Below, one piece after another: positions 44,644-54,952 of a stretch of DNA of 64,000 bases. Position 1 is the stretch's first letter; each line of letters begins with the position of its first letter. This DNA is from Desulfobaculum bizertense DSM 18034 (GTDB lineage: Bacteria > Desulfobacterota > Desulfovibrionia > Desulfovibrionales > Desulfovibrionaceae): NCBI RefSeq assembly GCF_900167065.1, contig NZ_FUYA01000001.1, forward strand, positions 434,001-498,000, given 5' to 3'. Position numbers and translations under genes: made by a program. The notes below the pieces were generated by a model. It worked only from the letters and a program-made list of their open reading frames with translations, searched no databases and was not told the origin of the DNA.

Positions 44644-45105
44644 ATGAAGAATCGAACACACAAAGGGCACACTCCTACAGTCATTCTCGCAGAACGCAAT
44701 TCTCGGATTCGACGTTTTCTTGAGCGCGAGTTTCGGTCCGAAGGCTATTGCGTTGTGTCTGTGGGGGATGGTCGCGAACTGCGAAAAGCAGCGCAGTCAA
44801 CGGCTGAGCCTGATGTGTTTGTCATAGATATAGAGGTTCCTTACCTGGAGGAAGGTCTTCTTGATTCGCATGGAAATCTCGCATTGCACCCCCTGATCGT
44901 CCATGCCCTCATGCCAGAGGCTGCGCATCTGGTTGTCCTGGCACAGGCAGAAGCCGTGGTTGAAAAAAAAGCTGACCCAAGCTCCCTGAAACAGACCGTG
45001 GCACGACTTCTTGCCTGTGATGATGCGCAGTCCTCTTCCTCCTCTTCCGAAATCGAGAAATGTTCTCCTTTCCCTCTTTCGCAGGAGCCGAAATATGAAA
45101 GCTGA
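44644..45105 (+). CDS. Receiver-like single-domain protein, partly degenerate
   Basis: This 153-residue protein has a receiver fold with a probable phosphoacceptor D62 (VFVIDIEVP). The acidic pocket is reduced to LAERNS, and the conserved Thr/Ser position reads VLAQAE. The C-terminal 30 residues are Ser-rich (DDAQSSSSSSEIEKC). Phosphorylation is therefore uncertain. It is the first gene of the second signalling operon, directly behind the sigma-54 promoter; the only nearby ribosome-like site (AAGGA) is too far, so translation may be leaderless or the promoter call may be wrong. It overlaps the kinase gene that follows. Confidence 0.75.
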   Translation: MKNRTHKGHTPTVILAERNSRIRRFLEREFRSEGYCVVSVGDGRELRKAAQSTAEPDVFVIDIEVPYLEEGLLDSHGNLALHPLIVHALMPEAAHLVVLAQAEAVVEKKADPSSLKQTVARLLACDDAQSSSSSSEIEKCSPFPLSQEPKYES

Positions 45106-46927
45106 AGAGGCTCTTCACGACTCCCGCTATTACCGCAGGCTCACGCAGATCATGGCCAGCATTATTGCCGTGGTCTCGCTGACGCCACTGTTATTGATTA
45201 GCGGCATTAGCTCCTCCCGTTTTGGGGCCGCCTTTGAAGAAAAGGTCGAAGCCCAGCTTCGGGAGATGGTGCAAAAGCACCAGCAGACAATAGACCTGTA
45301 TTTGTCTGAAAAGCTTGGAGAGTTGCGTCTGGTCTCGCGCAGCCTTGATGTCAATGAGCTGCGTGACAGCCTGAGTCTGGAGACAGAACTCAAGCACCTT
45401 CAGGAAGAATTTAGCGGAGCCTTTGTGGATTTGGGCTTCGTTGCCCCGGATGGGATCCAGCTTGCCTATGCTGGCCCGTATGCCCTCGCTCACGCGGACT
45501 ATTCCGATGCGGGCTGGTTTAGGCAGGCCATGGATCAGGAATTTTATATCAGCGACGTGTTTCTCGGACTTCGGGGCGTTCCGCATTTCATTATTGCGGT
45601 CCGCCAGATTTGGAACGGAGAACCGTGGATACTTCGGGCCACCATCGATTTTATGGCCTTTAACGCGCTGGTTGAAAATATACGTATTGGCAGAACAGGT
45701 AGCGCCTACATCATCAATACCTCGGGCACTTTCCAGACTGGACCACGGCATGAGCAGCCCCTCGATGCACAGTGGTTCATAAAGGCGCACCAAGAGCATG
45801 TGGAGGAGACGGAAGGACCTACGCACCCCGGGTCCCTCCGTCACCCCCTCCGACCTTACTGGGCATCGGCGTTTATGCCTGACCGGGTATCTATCTTCCG
45901 GCATGTCGATCCGCAGGATGTGGATACCATTTATGTCTCGACCCCACTCAAGGGTGGCGACTGGATACTCGTATATCGGCAGGATGTTGCGGATGCCTTT
46001 TCAGAACTCCAGCGGACTCGCAGAATTATTTTCTTCATTGTTGGTGCTGGTGGAATAACCATCATTTTAACCGCTGTTTTCCTTGCGCAGTGGATGGTTC
46101 GCGGCATCCGGCGGGCAGACAAACAAAAGGAAGTCATGAATGACCAGATCATAGAGGCTGGTCGCATGGCCTCACTTGGTGAGCTGGCAGCTGGCATCGC
46201 CCACGAAATCAACAATCCCGTTGCCATCATGGTCGAGGAGGCCGGATGGATTGGGGATCTCCTCGGAGACGAAGAAAAGCTGGAGAATATACAGGAAGAA
46301 ATCGAGCGTTCTGTGGATCAGATTCAGACGCAGGGCATTCGATGCAAGGAAATTACGCACAAACTGCTCTCGTTTGCACGCAAACTCGATCCCACCCCGC
46401 AGGCCCTTGACCTTAATGCTCTCGTCTCAGATCTGGTGGGCCTGTCAGATCAGCGTTCCAGATGTGGAAACTGCAAAGTCATGCTGGATCTTTCCGAGGA
46501 TCTGCCACGTATGTCTGCCTCTCCTTCGGAACTCCAGCAAGTCATTTTGAATCTTGTCAATAACGCTGTGGATGCCGTTGGAAGTGACGGCGGAACCGTG
46601 ACTGTGACCACCCGGCAGGATGGGCAGGACATTGTGCTCTTGGTTCGTGACTCTGGCGCAGGCATACCACAGGCAAATCTGAATCGTATTTTTGATCCAT
46701 TTTTTACCACCAAGCCCGTTGGAAAGGGCACCGGACTGGGCCTGTCGATTGTGTACGGCATTGTTCAGAAAATGGGTGGTGAAATCAGCGTAGAAAGTAC
46801 CCCAAACGTGGGCACGGAGTTCATGCTTCGTTTGCCCATCGGGGAGCCGGATGAGCCTTCTCAGCCGGAACATGAACAGGCTGGCGGTGCAGACACTGAC
46901 CAGCAGGACAAGGAGAGGACATCATGA
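45095..46927 (+). CDS. Membrane histidine kinase with Cache-like periplasmic sensor
   Basis: This 610-residue kinase has TM1 (about 20-40), a periplasmic region of about 270 residues resembling a double Cache domain (WFRQAMDQEFYISDVFLG, TGSAYIINTSGTFQTG), and TM2 near 325-350 (IIFFIVGAGGITIILTAVFL). The kinase core has H-box GELAAGIAHEINNPVA, N-box NLVNNAVDAVG, G1 DSGAGIP and G2 GTGLGLSI. The ATG has AGGAG upstream; an in-frame start 28 codons earlier is unlikely. It overlaps the receiver genes on both sides and presumably phosphorylates them. Confidence 0.92.
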   Translation: MKAEEALHDSRYYRRLTQIMASIIAVVSLTPLLLISGISSSRFGAAFEEKVEAQLREMVQKHQQTIDLYLSEKLGELRLVSRSLDVNELRDSLSLETELKHLQEEFSGAFVDLGFVAPDGIQLAYAGPYALAHADYSDAGWFRQAMDQEFYISDVFLGLRGVPHFIIAVRQIWNGEPWILRATIDFMAFNALVENIRIGRTGSAYIINTSGTFQTGPRHEQPLDAQWFIKAHQEHVEETEGPTHPGSLRHPLRPYWASAFMPDRVSIFRHVDPQDVDTIYVSTPLKGGDWILVYRQDVADAFSELQRTRRIIFFIVGAGGITIILTAVFLAQWMVRGIRRADKQKEVMNDQIIEAGRMASLGELAAGIAHEINNPVAIMVEEAGWIGDLLGDEEKLENIQEEIERSVDQIQTQGIRCKEITHKLLSFARKLDPTPQALDLNALVSDLVGLSDQRSRCGNCKVMLDLSEDLPRMSASPSELQQVILNLVNNAVDAVGSDGGTVTVTTRQDGQDIVLLVRDSGAGIPQANLNRIFDPFFTTKPVGKGTGLGLSIVYGIVQKMGGEISVESTPNVGTEFMLRLPIGEPDEPSQPEHEQAGGADTDQQDKERTS

Positions 46928-47364
46928 CTCGACTCAAAACGGGCGTGCTGATTGTTGATGACGAGCAGCCGTTTGTTGATGCCCTGAACAGACGACTGGG
47001 GAAGCGTGGTTTTGAATGCCTGAGTGCACATTCCGGGGCGGATGCACTGGAAAAGCTCGCTCTTAATACGCATGTGGATGTGGTGGTTCTCGATATCCGC
47101 ATGCCGGGCATGGATGGCATCGAAGCCCTGCGGCGCATTCGGTCCAGCTTTCCGCTGGTGCAGGTCATTATGCTCACCGGGCACGGCACTGTTGAATCCG
47201 CCGTTGATGGCATGAAGTATGGCGCTTTTGACTACCTGATTAAGCCCTGCGACATCGAAGAGCTTGCGGCCAAGATTACCGAAGCCAAAGAGCGGAAGGG
47301 CGATGAGGAAGACGAAATCCTCGAAGAGGAAAGCCAGAACATTGTGCTTCGGCGAGGGGATTAG
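46924..47364 (+). CDS. Single-domain response regulator 1
   Basis: This 146-residue protein consists of a receiver with D12-D13, phosphoacceptor D57 (VVVLDIRMPGMDG), the MLTGHGT switch Thr and LIKPCD lysine. A short acidic tail (KGDEEDEILEEESQN) follows. There is no output domain, so it acts by protein contact or as a phosphorelay step. Its ATG overlaps the kinase TGA (ATGA). It is the first of three consecutive receivers in the operon. Confidence 0.92.
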   Translation: MTRLKTGVLIVDDEQPFVDALNRRLGKRGFECLSAHSGADALEKLALNTHVDVVVLDIRMPGMDGIEALRRIRSSFPLVQVIMLTGHGTVESAVDGMKYGAFDYLIKPCDIEELAAKITEAKERKGDEEDEILEEESQNIVLRRGD

Positions 47365-47366
47365 TC

Positions 47367-47777
47367 ATGACAGGTCACGACAGCTCGTATCCACAGGAGC
47401 GCACTCTTTCTGTGCTGCTTGTTGATGACGAAAAGGGCTACCTGGAGATTTTGCAAAAGCGCCTCAAAAGGCGCGGCATTCTCATTACAGGTGCGCCCTC
47501 AGGTCGGGATGCGCTCCAGACTTTACGGGAGCAGGAATTCGATCTCGCTGTTGTTGATCTCAAGATGCAGGACATGGACGGCATCGAACTGTTGAAAATT
47601 TTCCGGCGCATGGTGCCGGACATGCCTGTGCTGATGCTCACCGGCCACGGGTCGCAGGAGGCAGCACAGGAGGGTCTGCGGGCCGGGGCGTTTGATTATC
47701 TTACTAAACCCTGCGAGCTGGAGACGCTTATGAAAAAGATGCGCGCAGCAGCTCGGCTCAAGAGGGCACAGTCATGA
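47367..47777 (+). CDS. Single-domain response regulator 2
   Basis: This 136-residue receiver has LLVDDE, phosphoacceptor D64 (AVVDLKMQDMDG, where Q replaces the usual Pro), MLTGHGS and LTKPCE. There is no output domain. It starts two bases after the previous gene and overlaps the next by four bases, so translation is coupled. The sequence is closer to the neighbouring receivers than to typical CheY, consistent with local duplication; this is an impression from motifs, not a computed alignment. Confidence 0.91.
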   Translation: MTGHDSSYPQERTLSVLLVDDEKGYLEILQKRLKRRGILITGAPSGRDALQTLREQEFDLAVVDLKMQDMDGIELLKIFRRMVPDMPVLMLTGHGSQEAAQEGLRAGAFDYLTKPCELETLMKKMRAAARLKRAQS

Positions 47778-48208
47778 ACGATCTGGAATGTCGACTTCTT
47801 CTTGTGGATGACGAGCGAGCCTTTTCTGAGGCGCTGGCCCGTCGTCTGACGCATCGCGGAGCAGAAGTCATGTGTGCAGCAAGCGGTGAAGAAGCGGTCG
47901 CCGTGTTGAAGCACGACATTTTTGATGTGGTTGTGCTGGATGTAAAGATGCCCGGCATTGGCGGCATGGGCGTGCTGAAGCACATCCGGAAATATGCACC
48001 CGAAACAGAAGTCATCATGCTCACCGGGCACGCCGACATGGATGATGCCATTAGGGGCATGGAGCTTGGTGCCTATGATTACCTGCTCAAACCTGTGAAT
48101 TTTACAATTCTTTTACACCGGCTGCAGGACGCCACGAGCCAGCAGCCAGCAGAACAAAATAGGGCAGTTCCCAAAGAACGCACGGGAACGTCGATTGAGG
48201 ACACATGA
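47774..48208 (+). CDS. Single-domain response regulator 3
   Basis: This 144-residue receiver has LLVDDER, phosphoacceptor D56 (VVVLDVKMPGIGG), the MLTGHAD switch region and LLKPVN. A short polar tail follows residue 120. There is no DNA-binding or enzymatic domain. The ATG overlaps the TGA of regulator 2. Together with the two previous receivers it offers three possible targets for the kinase encoded upstream. Confidence 0.91.
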   Translation: MNDLECRLLLVDDERAFSEALARRLTHRGAEVMCAASGEEAVAVLKHDIFDVVVLDVKMPGIGGMGVLKHIRKYAPETEVIMLTGHADMDDAIRGMELGAYDYLLKPVNFTILLHRLQDATSQQPAEQNRAVPKERTGTSIEDT

Positions 48209-48224
48209 AACGGAGGAGCTTAGC

Positions 48225-49499
48225 ATGAAGCTCGGAAAGCAGATGTATCAGGCGCTTTTGGAGGGTTCCAAAGCCTACGCACGGTGGGATTTGGAAACAT
48301 CCAGAAACATACTCACCAGTAAGAAAAGACTGTTCATTCTCGCCCTCATGGTTGTGCCAATCGTTATCGGCTCCATAGCCATAGCGTCACCAGAACTTCC
48401 GGCAATTTTGGGCGGGAAAAAGGCGTACTCACCCGCATTCTACACGCCTGTGATTTTTGGCGTGTCCATTGTGATTGGCCTGTGCGCCGGGCTTATTACC
48501 GGCTGCATCGGCGCTGGCGGCGGGTTTATCATTACCCCGGCACTGATGAGTGCGGGTATCAAGGGCATTCTGGCCGTTGGTACCGACCTCTTTCACATCT
48601 TTGCCAAGGCCATCATGGGCACGGCAATTCACAAGAAGCTGGGCAACGTCTCAGTGGGACTGGCAGTCGCCTTTCTGGTTGGCTCCATCCTTGGCGTGAC
48701 GGGTGGCGGTGTCATTAACCGCGCGCTCTACAACTTTAACCCGCTTCTTTCTGATACCTTTATCAGCCTCATTTACGTGTTCCTGCTGGGTTTCCTTGGT
48801 ATTTATGCCTTGCAGGATTTCCTGAAACTGCGTCGCAGCGAGAACGCTCCGCAGGCAGAGCAGGTGGTCGCGGCCGAGAAAAAATCGCACCGTCGCTCGT
48901 TGCCAGAGTGTTTGCAGGCAAGTCGTATTCCGCCACTCATTAGTTTTGACGAAGATCTGACTCCCGGCGGGAAGAAGATCCCGGCCCTGTTTGTTGCCCT
49001 GTGTGGTGGCGTTGTTGGCTTTGCCGCAGCCATCATGGGCGTTGGCGGTGGATTCCTGACCTTCCCTATGTTCGTGTACATCCTTGGCGTTTCGTCCTTT
49101 ACCACAGTCGGTACGGATATTCTCCAGATTATCTTTACCGCTGGCTATGGCGCCATTTCCCAGTATGCCATTTATGGATTCATCTTCTATACCCTCGCAA
49201 TGGGGATGCTGCTTGGCTCGCTGATCGGCATTCAGGTTGGCGCGCTGACCACAAAGGTCGTCAAGGGAATCTACATTCGCGGATTCTATGCCACCGCAAT
49301 TCTGGCAGGATTCGTCAACCGGCTCTTTGCCCTTCCGGCAAAGCTCAATGACATGAAGGTCATTTCCATTTCTCCTTCTCTTGCCTCTGTGAGCACGGAT
49401 ATTGGCAACTTCCTGTTCTTCATTACCATTGGCATTTTCGCAGTGTGGGTTCTGTCGAAGTTCTTCGGCAACATGAAGCTGCTGCGAGAGGAGGCATAA
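48225..49499 (+). CDS. TauE/SafE family membrane transporter
   Basis: This 424-residue protein has about eight membrane segments in two related halves, each with a glycine-rich motif: LITGCIGAGGGFIITPALMS and AAIMGVGGGFLTFPMFVYIL. The family moves sulfonates, sulfite, sulfoacetate or organic acids. A hydrophilic loop of about 60 residues separates the halves. An N-terminal tail of about 30 polar residues precedes TM1. ATG 48225 has a GGAGGAG site. Its place in the two-component operon suggests it is the regulated transporter; the substrate is unknown. Confidence 0.88.
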   Translation: MKLGKQMYQALLEGSKAYARWDLETSRNILTSKKRLFILALMVVPIVIGSIAIASPELPAILGGKKAYSPAFYTPVIFGVSIVIGLCAGLITGCIGAGGGFIITPALMSAGIKGILAVGTDLFHIFAKAIMGTAIHKKLGNVSVGLAVAFLVGSILGVTGGGVINRALYNFNPLLSDTFISLIYVFLLGFLGIYALQDFLKLRRSENAPQAEQVVAAEKKSHRRSLPECLQASRIPPLISFDEDLTPGGKKIPALFVALCGGVVGFAAAIMGVGGGFLTFPMFVYILGVSSFTTVGTDILQIIFTAGYGAISQYAIYGFIFYTLAMGMLLGSLIGIQVGALTTKVVKGIYIRGFYATAILAGFVNRLFALPAKLNDMKVISISPSLASVSTDIGNFLFFITIGIFAVWVLSKFFGNMKLLREEA

Positions 49500-50231
49500 A
49501 TGGCACACTACGACAAAAAGCATCTCATGGTCGGCTCTTCGATGGGACTGGTCTTTCTGGTTCTGCTCGCGCTGATGTTCTCCCCGTTATATGGGGACGG
49601 CATGAACGCTCTGGAATACTCCGACCATCTGTTTAATACCATTGCCAAAGGCTCGACAGAGTATATCCCTGGGCTTGAGGCTGAAGTGCAGGAGTATGAC
49701 GGTGAGCAGCTGGAACTGACACTCAAGGCTCCCACTGACGAAAAGAATCCCGATGAGCTGGCTATGCGGATTGCCGCTGTGCTGGGCAAAGTCGCGGATG
49801 TGTCTGTGGAAAATGCAACGCTGACAGTCTCAGGTGCTGTAAGCCCGGTCCTCAATACTGTCCTCGAAGACTCGATGGACATGTTTGAAAACCGTGGTGA
49901 CACTGTGAGTGGTCGCTATGGCATGGATGAACGGCTGGTGCTGTTTACCTGGTGGCAGGCTCTTGGCGAAATGAGTCAGGAACTCAAGCATCAGGGCGGC
50001 AAGGAAAAGACTCAGCTTGCCGCATTCATGGACAGCATTCAGAAACGAGCCGTTGAAGTTGGCTATAATTTCTACGGGATTGAGCCAGAACACGCCTCCG
50101 ATCGTGCAGGCGTTCTGACCTTTGCTCTGGTGTTTTACATCTTCTATACTGTCTGGTGGGGCATGACCATTTTCTATCTCTTTGAGGGACTGGGACTGGT
50201 CATGAGCGCCGGAGACAAGAAGGAAGTCTAG
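49500..50231 (+). CDS. Two-TM membrane protein of the TauE operon
   Basis: This 243-residue protein has an N-terminal membrane segment (LMVGSSMGLVFLVLLALMFS), a soluble middle of about 160 residues predicted to face the periplasm, and a C-terminal membrane segment (VLTFALVFYIFYTVWWGMTI). No family motif was recognised. The start ATG directly follows the TAA of the transporter gene, with GAGAGGAGG upstream, so the two proteins are made together and may form a complex. Function unknown. Confidence 0.82.
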   Translation: MAHYDKKHLMVGSSMGLVFLVLLALMFSPLYGDGMNALEYSDHLFNTIAKGSTEYIPGLEAEVQEYDGEQLELTLKAPTDEKNPDELAMRIAAVLGKVADVSVENATLTVSGAVSPVLNTVLEDSMDMFENRGDTVSGRYGMDERLVLFTWWQALGEMSQELKHQGGKEKTQLAAFMDSIQKRAVEVGYNFYGIEPEHASDRAGVLTFALVFYIFYTVWWGMTIFYLFEGLGLVMSAGDKKEV

Positions 50232-50288
50232 AGCATTCATCGGGATCGCCTTCTCAATTCCCAAGGATTGTGTTGGTCTCCTGACACG

Positions 50289-50312
50289 GGGCCGGTCCGG
50301 CATGGCCGGCCC
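50289..50312 (+). promoter_or_regulatory. GC-rich hairpin in the operon spacer
   Basis: GGGCCGG/CCGGCCC (50289-50295 with 50306-50312) forms a 7-bp stem in the 129-base gap before the PEP-synthase-like gene. There is no T run, so it may reduce rather than stop transcription, or protect mRNA ends. Confidence 0.45.
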
Positions 50313-50360
50313 TCCTTACTCCCTCCCAGAACCTTAGCCCTAACGACACAGGGAACACAC

Positions 50361-52979
50361 ATGGCATGGCTTCGAAGCATAGTTGACAGAATGGCAGGCA
50401 TCACGCGGGAACGCCCCAGCAGTACGGAGCGTGAGGAACGCAGACTGGCCTGTCGCAACCAGCATCACAGCTTTCAGATTCTGCTGGCTGCCAACTCGCG
50501 TGCTTTGGAGCTGATGAGTGATGTGGAAGAAGTCCTGCACGGTGGGCGCGTGTTTGGCATGTCCTTTGTCCGGGCAAGCTGCACAGCCATGTCGGTGAGC
50601 GTGTACAACGTCATCAAGCATCTCGATAACATCGCTCCGGGCAAATATCAGCAGCTGTTTAGCCGTTTTGACAGCATACAGACACAGATCACGGAGGCCC
50701 TTGCTCCGACCCGGACCAAGATGAATACGGACAGGGTTGTTCCGCTGGAAATCGTCGACAAGAATCTTGCGGACGTTGTGGGGAGCAAGATGGCGAACCT
50801 TGGTGAAATTACCAGTCAGATTGGTTTGCCTGTGCCTGCGGGCTTTGTGGTGACAGTTCGCGGTTTTGACGAGTTTATGAGTCAGGACGGTTTGCAGGAA
50901 GAGATAGAACGGCTGATTCAGGCTACGAAAGTGGAAGACATGAGCGAGCGCTTTGCGCTGTCCGCCCAGATTCAGCAAAAAATAATGGAGACGAAGCTCC
51001 CAGAGAAACTGGAGCACAGTCTTTTTGAACAGTTTGATATTTTGAATAAGCGACTTGGACCGAATCTGCATATTTCGCTGCGGTCCAGTGCCCTTGGTGA
51101 GGATGCCGTAGGAACCTCCTTTGCCGGGCAGTTTCGCTCACTTTTGAATGTTGACCGGGATACACTTGCAGACGCCTACCGGGAAGTTGTGGCTAGCCTG
51201 TATGGGTTACCCGCCCTGAGCTACAGGCTGAACAGAGGTATACGCGATGAAGACGTCGCCATGTGTGTTGGTGGTATGGCTATGGTGGATTCCGTAGCCG
51301 GGGGCGTTGTGTATTCCAGAAGCCCTGTGAATGTACGCGACAGGGCGGTTATCATTCACGCGGTCTGGGGTCTTCCCAAACTGGTGGTGGATGGGAAGGC
51401 GACCCCGGACCGCATAGAAGTTTCCCGCCCGCATCCCGGAGAGAGCGTGTTGCACATCCGCTCGCGGGTGACGGCGCACAAAACGGAAAAATATATATGC
51501 CGCAAGGAAGAGGGCGTTGTGCTGGTCGAACAGCCAGAAGAGCAGATTGATGCCCCCGCTCTTGGCGATGACCACGCCTTGCAACTTGCGGACATGGCGA
51601 CTCGGCTGGAAGACTATTACGGAACACCACAGGATATTGAGTGGTGTCTGGATACTTATGGCCGGTTGTATATCCTCCAGTGTCGGCCTCTGGCGCGGCG
51701 CGACTCTGCCGAAGTCGTGCCAGAGGCAGCGACGCGGCGCTATGGCGAACCTGTGTCCACAGGTGGCCAGACGGCAAGTCCCGGCGTTGGCTGCGGCCCT
51801 GTGTATCGGGTCGAAAGTGATGTCGACGCCCTCCAGTTTCCTCCCGGATCTGTACTCGTGACCCGTCTGGCCCTGCCAAAGTGGGCTTCACTCCTGAACT
51901 GGTGCGCGGCGGTTGTGACCGAGCAGGGCAGTGTGACCGGGCATTTTGCCAACGTGGCGCGGGAGTTTGGTATTCCTGTCATCACAGGGCATACCGGGGC
52001 CTTGAGCACGCTGAGACCTCGACGGGTTGTGACTGTTGATGCTGACGGCTGTGTGATTTATCCGGGCTGTGTGGATGACCTGTTGCAGCGGGGGAAGCCT
52101 CGCCCTGATCTCATGAAGGGCAGTCCTGTTTATGAGCTGCTCCGGCAGATCAGCAAGCTCCTTCTGCCCCTGAACCTTGTTGATCCGGATTCCCCGGATT
52201 TTCGGGTGCGCAACATTCGCTCGTTGCACGACATTACGCGTTTTTGTCATGAGAAGGCCGTGCACGAGATGTTTGAAAGCAACATGAATCGCGATCAGGA
52301 AGACTGCGCGAGCAAGCGGCTGGTGGACAAGGGAGAAGCAACCCAGTTTTGGGTCGTTGATCTTGAGGATGGGTTTGTGCGTCCAGAAGACGGAAATTCT
52401 GTGGACATCAGCAATATTGCGTCTGTTCCCATGCTGGCCCTTTGGGCGGGGATTAGCGCTATCCCGTGGGAAGGACCGCCGCGAGTTAACACGCGAGGCT
52501 TTATGTCCATTGTTGCCGAGGCGACCGTTAATCCTGCATTGCACCCAGCCTTGCAGTCCAAGTTTGCGAACCGGAATTATTTTTTGGTGTCCCGTGATTA
52601 CTGCAACTTGCAGTCGCGCTTTGGGTTTCATTTTTCAACGGTCGAAGCCGTTGCCGGAGATCGGCCGCAGCGAAACTATGTGAATTTCCGTTTTGCCGGT
52701 GGAGCTGCTGATTATGATCGCCGTTGTCGGCGTGCGCGGTTTATTGGCGGGATTCTTGAGGACATTGATTTTTACGTGAACGTCAGGGGCGATACCGTCC
52801 TTGCCCGCTACGAAGGATTTCCAAAGGATGTGATGTGCACGCAGCTTCGGGTCATGGGGTATTTGACGATGCACACGCGTCAGCTCGACATGATTATGGC
52901 GGATGCTGAGGCCACCAGTATTCACCGCAAAAAGATTATGGCCGATGTTGAAAAATTGCTCTCGCCTCAGTCGCAGTAG
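50361..52979 (+). CDS. PEP-synthase-like protein without PEP-binding barrel
   Basis: This 872-residue protein has an N-terminal helical region (about 1-125), an ATP-grasp PPDK/PpsA-type domain (about 130-430, GSKMANLGEITSQIGLPVPA, LRSSALGEDAVGTSFAGQFR) and a swivelling phosphohistidine domain (about 475-570, H528 in GSVTGHFANVAREFGIPVI). The last 240 residues do not show the TIM-barrel motifs of PpsA and instead form a separate conserved-looking domain. It could phosphorylate H528 from ATP and pass the phosphate to a partner or small molecule. The ATG has AGGGAAC upstream; 31 upstream codons are rejected. It is the last gene of the TauE/receiver operon. Confidence 0.85.
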   Translation: MAWLRSIVDRMAGITRERPSSTEREERRLACRNQHHSFQILLAANSRALELMSDVEEVLHGGRVFGMSFVRASCTAMSVSVYNVIKHLDNIAPGKYQQLFSRFDSIQTQITEALAPTRTKMNTDRVVPLEIVDKNLADVVGSKMANLGEITSQIGLPVPAGFVVTVRGFDEFMSQDGLQEEIERLIQATKVEDMSERFALSAQIQQKIMETKLPEKLEHSLFEQFDILNKRLGPNLHISLRSSALGEDAVGTSFAGQFRSLLNVDRDTLADAYREVVASLYGLPALSYRLNRGIRDEDVAMCVGGMAMVDSVAGGVVYSRSPVNVRDRAVIIHAVWGLPKLVVDGKATPDRIEVSRPHPGESVLHIRSRVTAHKTEKYICRKEEGVVLVEQPEEQIDAPALGDDHALQLADMATRLEDYYGTPQDIEWCLDTYGRLYILQCRPLARRDSAEVVPEAATRRYGEPVSTGGQTASPGVGCGPVYRVESDVDALQFPPGSVLVTRLALPKWASLLNWCAAVVTEQGSVTGHFANVAREFGIPVITGHTGALSTLRPRRVVTVDADGCVIYPGCVDDLLQRGKPRPDLMKGSPVYELLRQISKLLLPLNLVDPDSPDFRVRNIRSLHDITRFCHEKAVHEMFESNMNRDQEDCASKRLVDKGEATQFWVVDLEDGFVRPEDGNSVDISNIASVPMLALWAGISAIPWEGPPRVNTRGFMSIVAEATVNPALHPALQSKFANRNYFLVSRDYCNLQSRFGFHFSTVEAVAGDRPQRNYVNFRFAGGAADYDRRCRRARFIGGILEDIDFYVNVRGDTVLARYEGFPKDVMCTQLRVMGYLTMHTRQLDMIMADAEATSIHRKKIMADVEKLLSPQSQ

Positions 52980-53027
52980 AGCCCAGCGTGACTGAGGCTC
53001 GTGGCACTAAAAAACTCCTCCCTAACG

Positions 53028-53069
53028 AAGAACGCCCACCTTGCGAGCACAAGGTGGGCGTTCTTTTAT
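53028..53069. terminator. Strong bidirectional terminator
   Basis: A perfect 16-bp stem (53028-53043 with 53050-53065, loop CGAGCA), starting AAGAACGCCCACC, sits between the convergent PEP-synthase-like gene and tgt and is flanked by TTTT and AA tracts. Confidence 0.93.
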
Positions 53070-53084
53070 CGGCTTGGGAAAGGG

Positions 53085-54868
<1,784 letters not shown>

Positions 54869-54952
54869 GTGTCTCTGGTCTCCTTTTCGCGCTGTGGCGG
54901 AAAAAGCTGTGTATAGGAATATGGCGCCTTTTTCCACCCTTGGGATTCTGGT

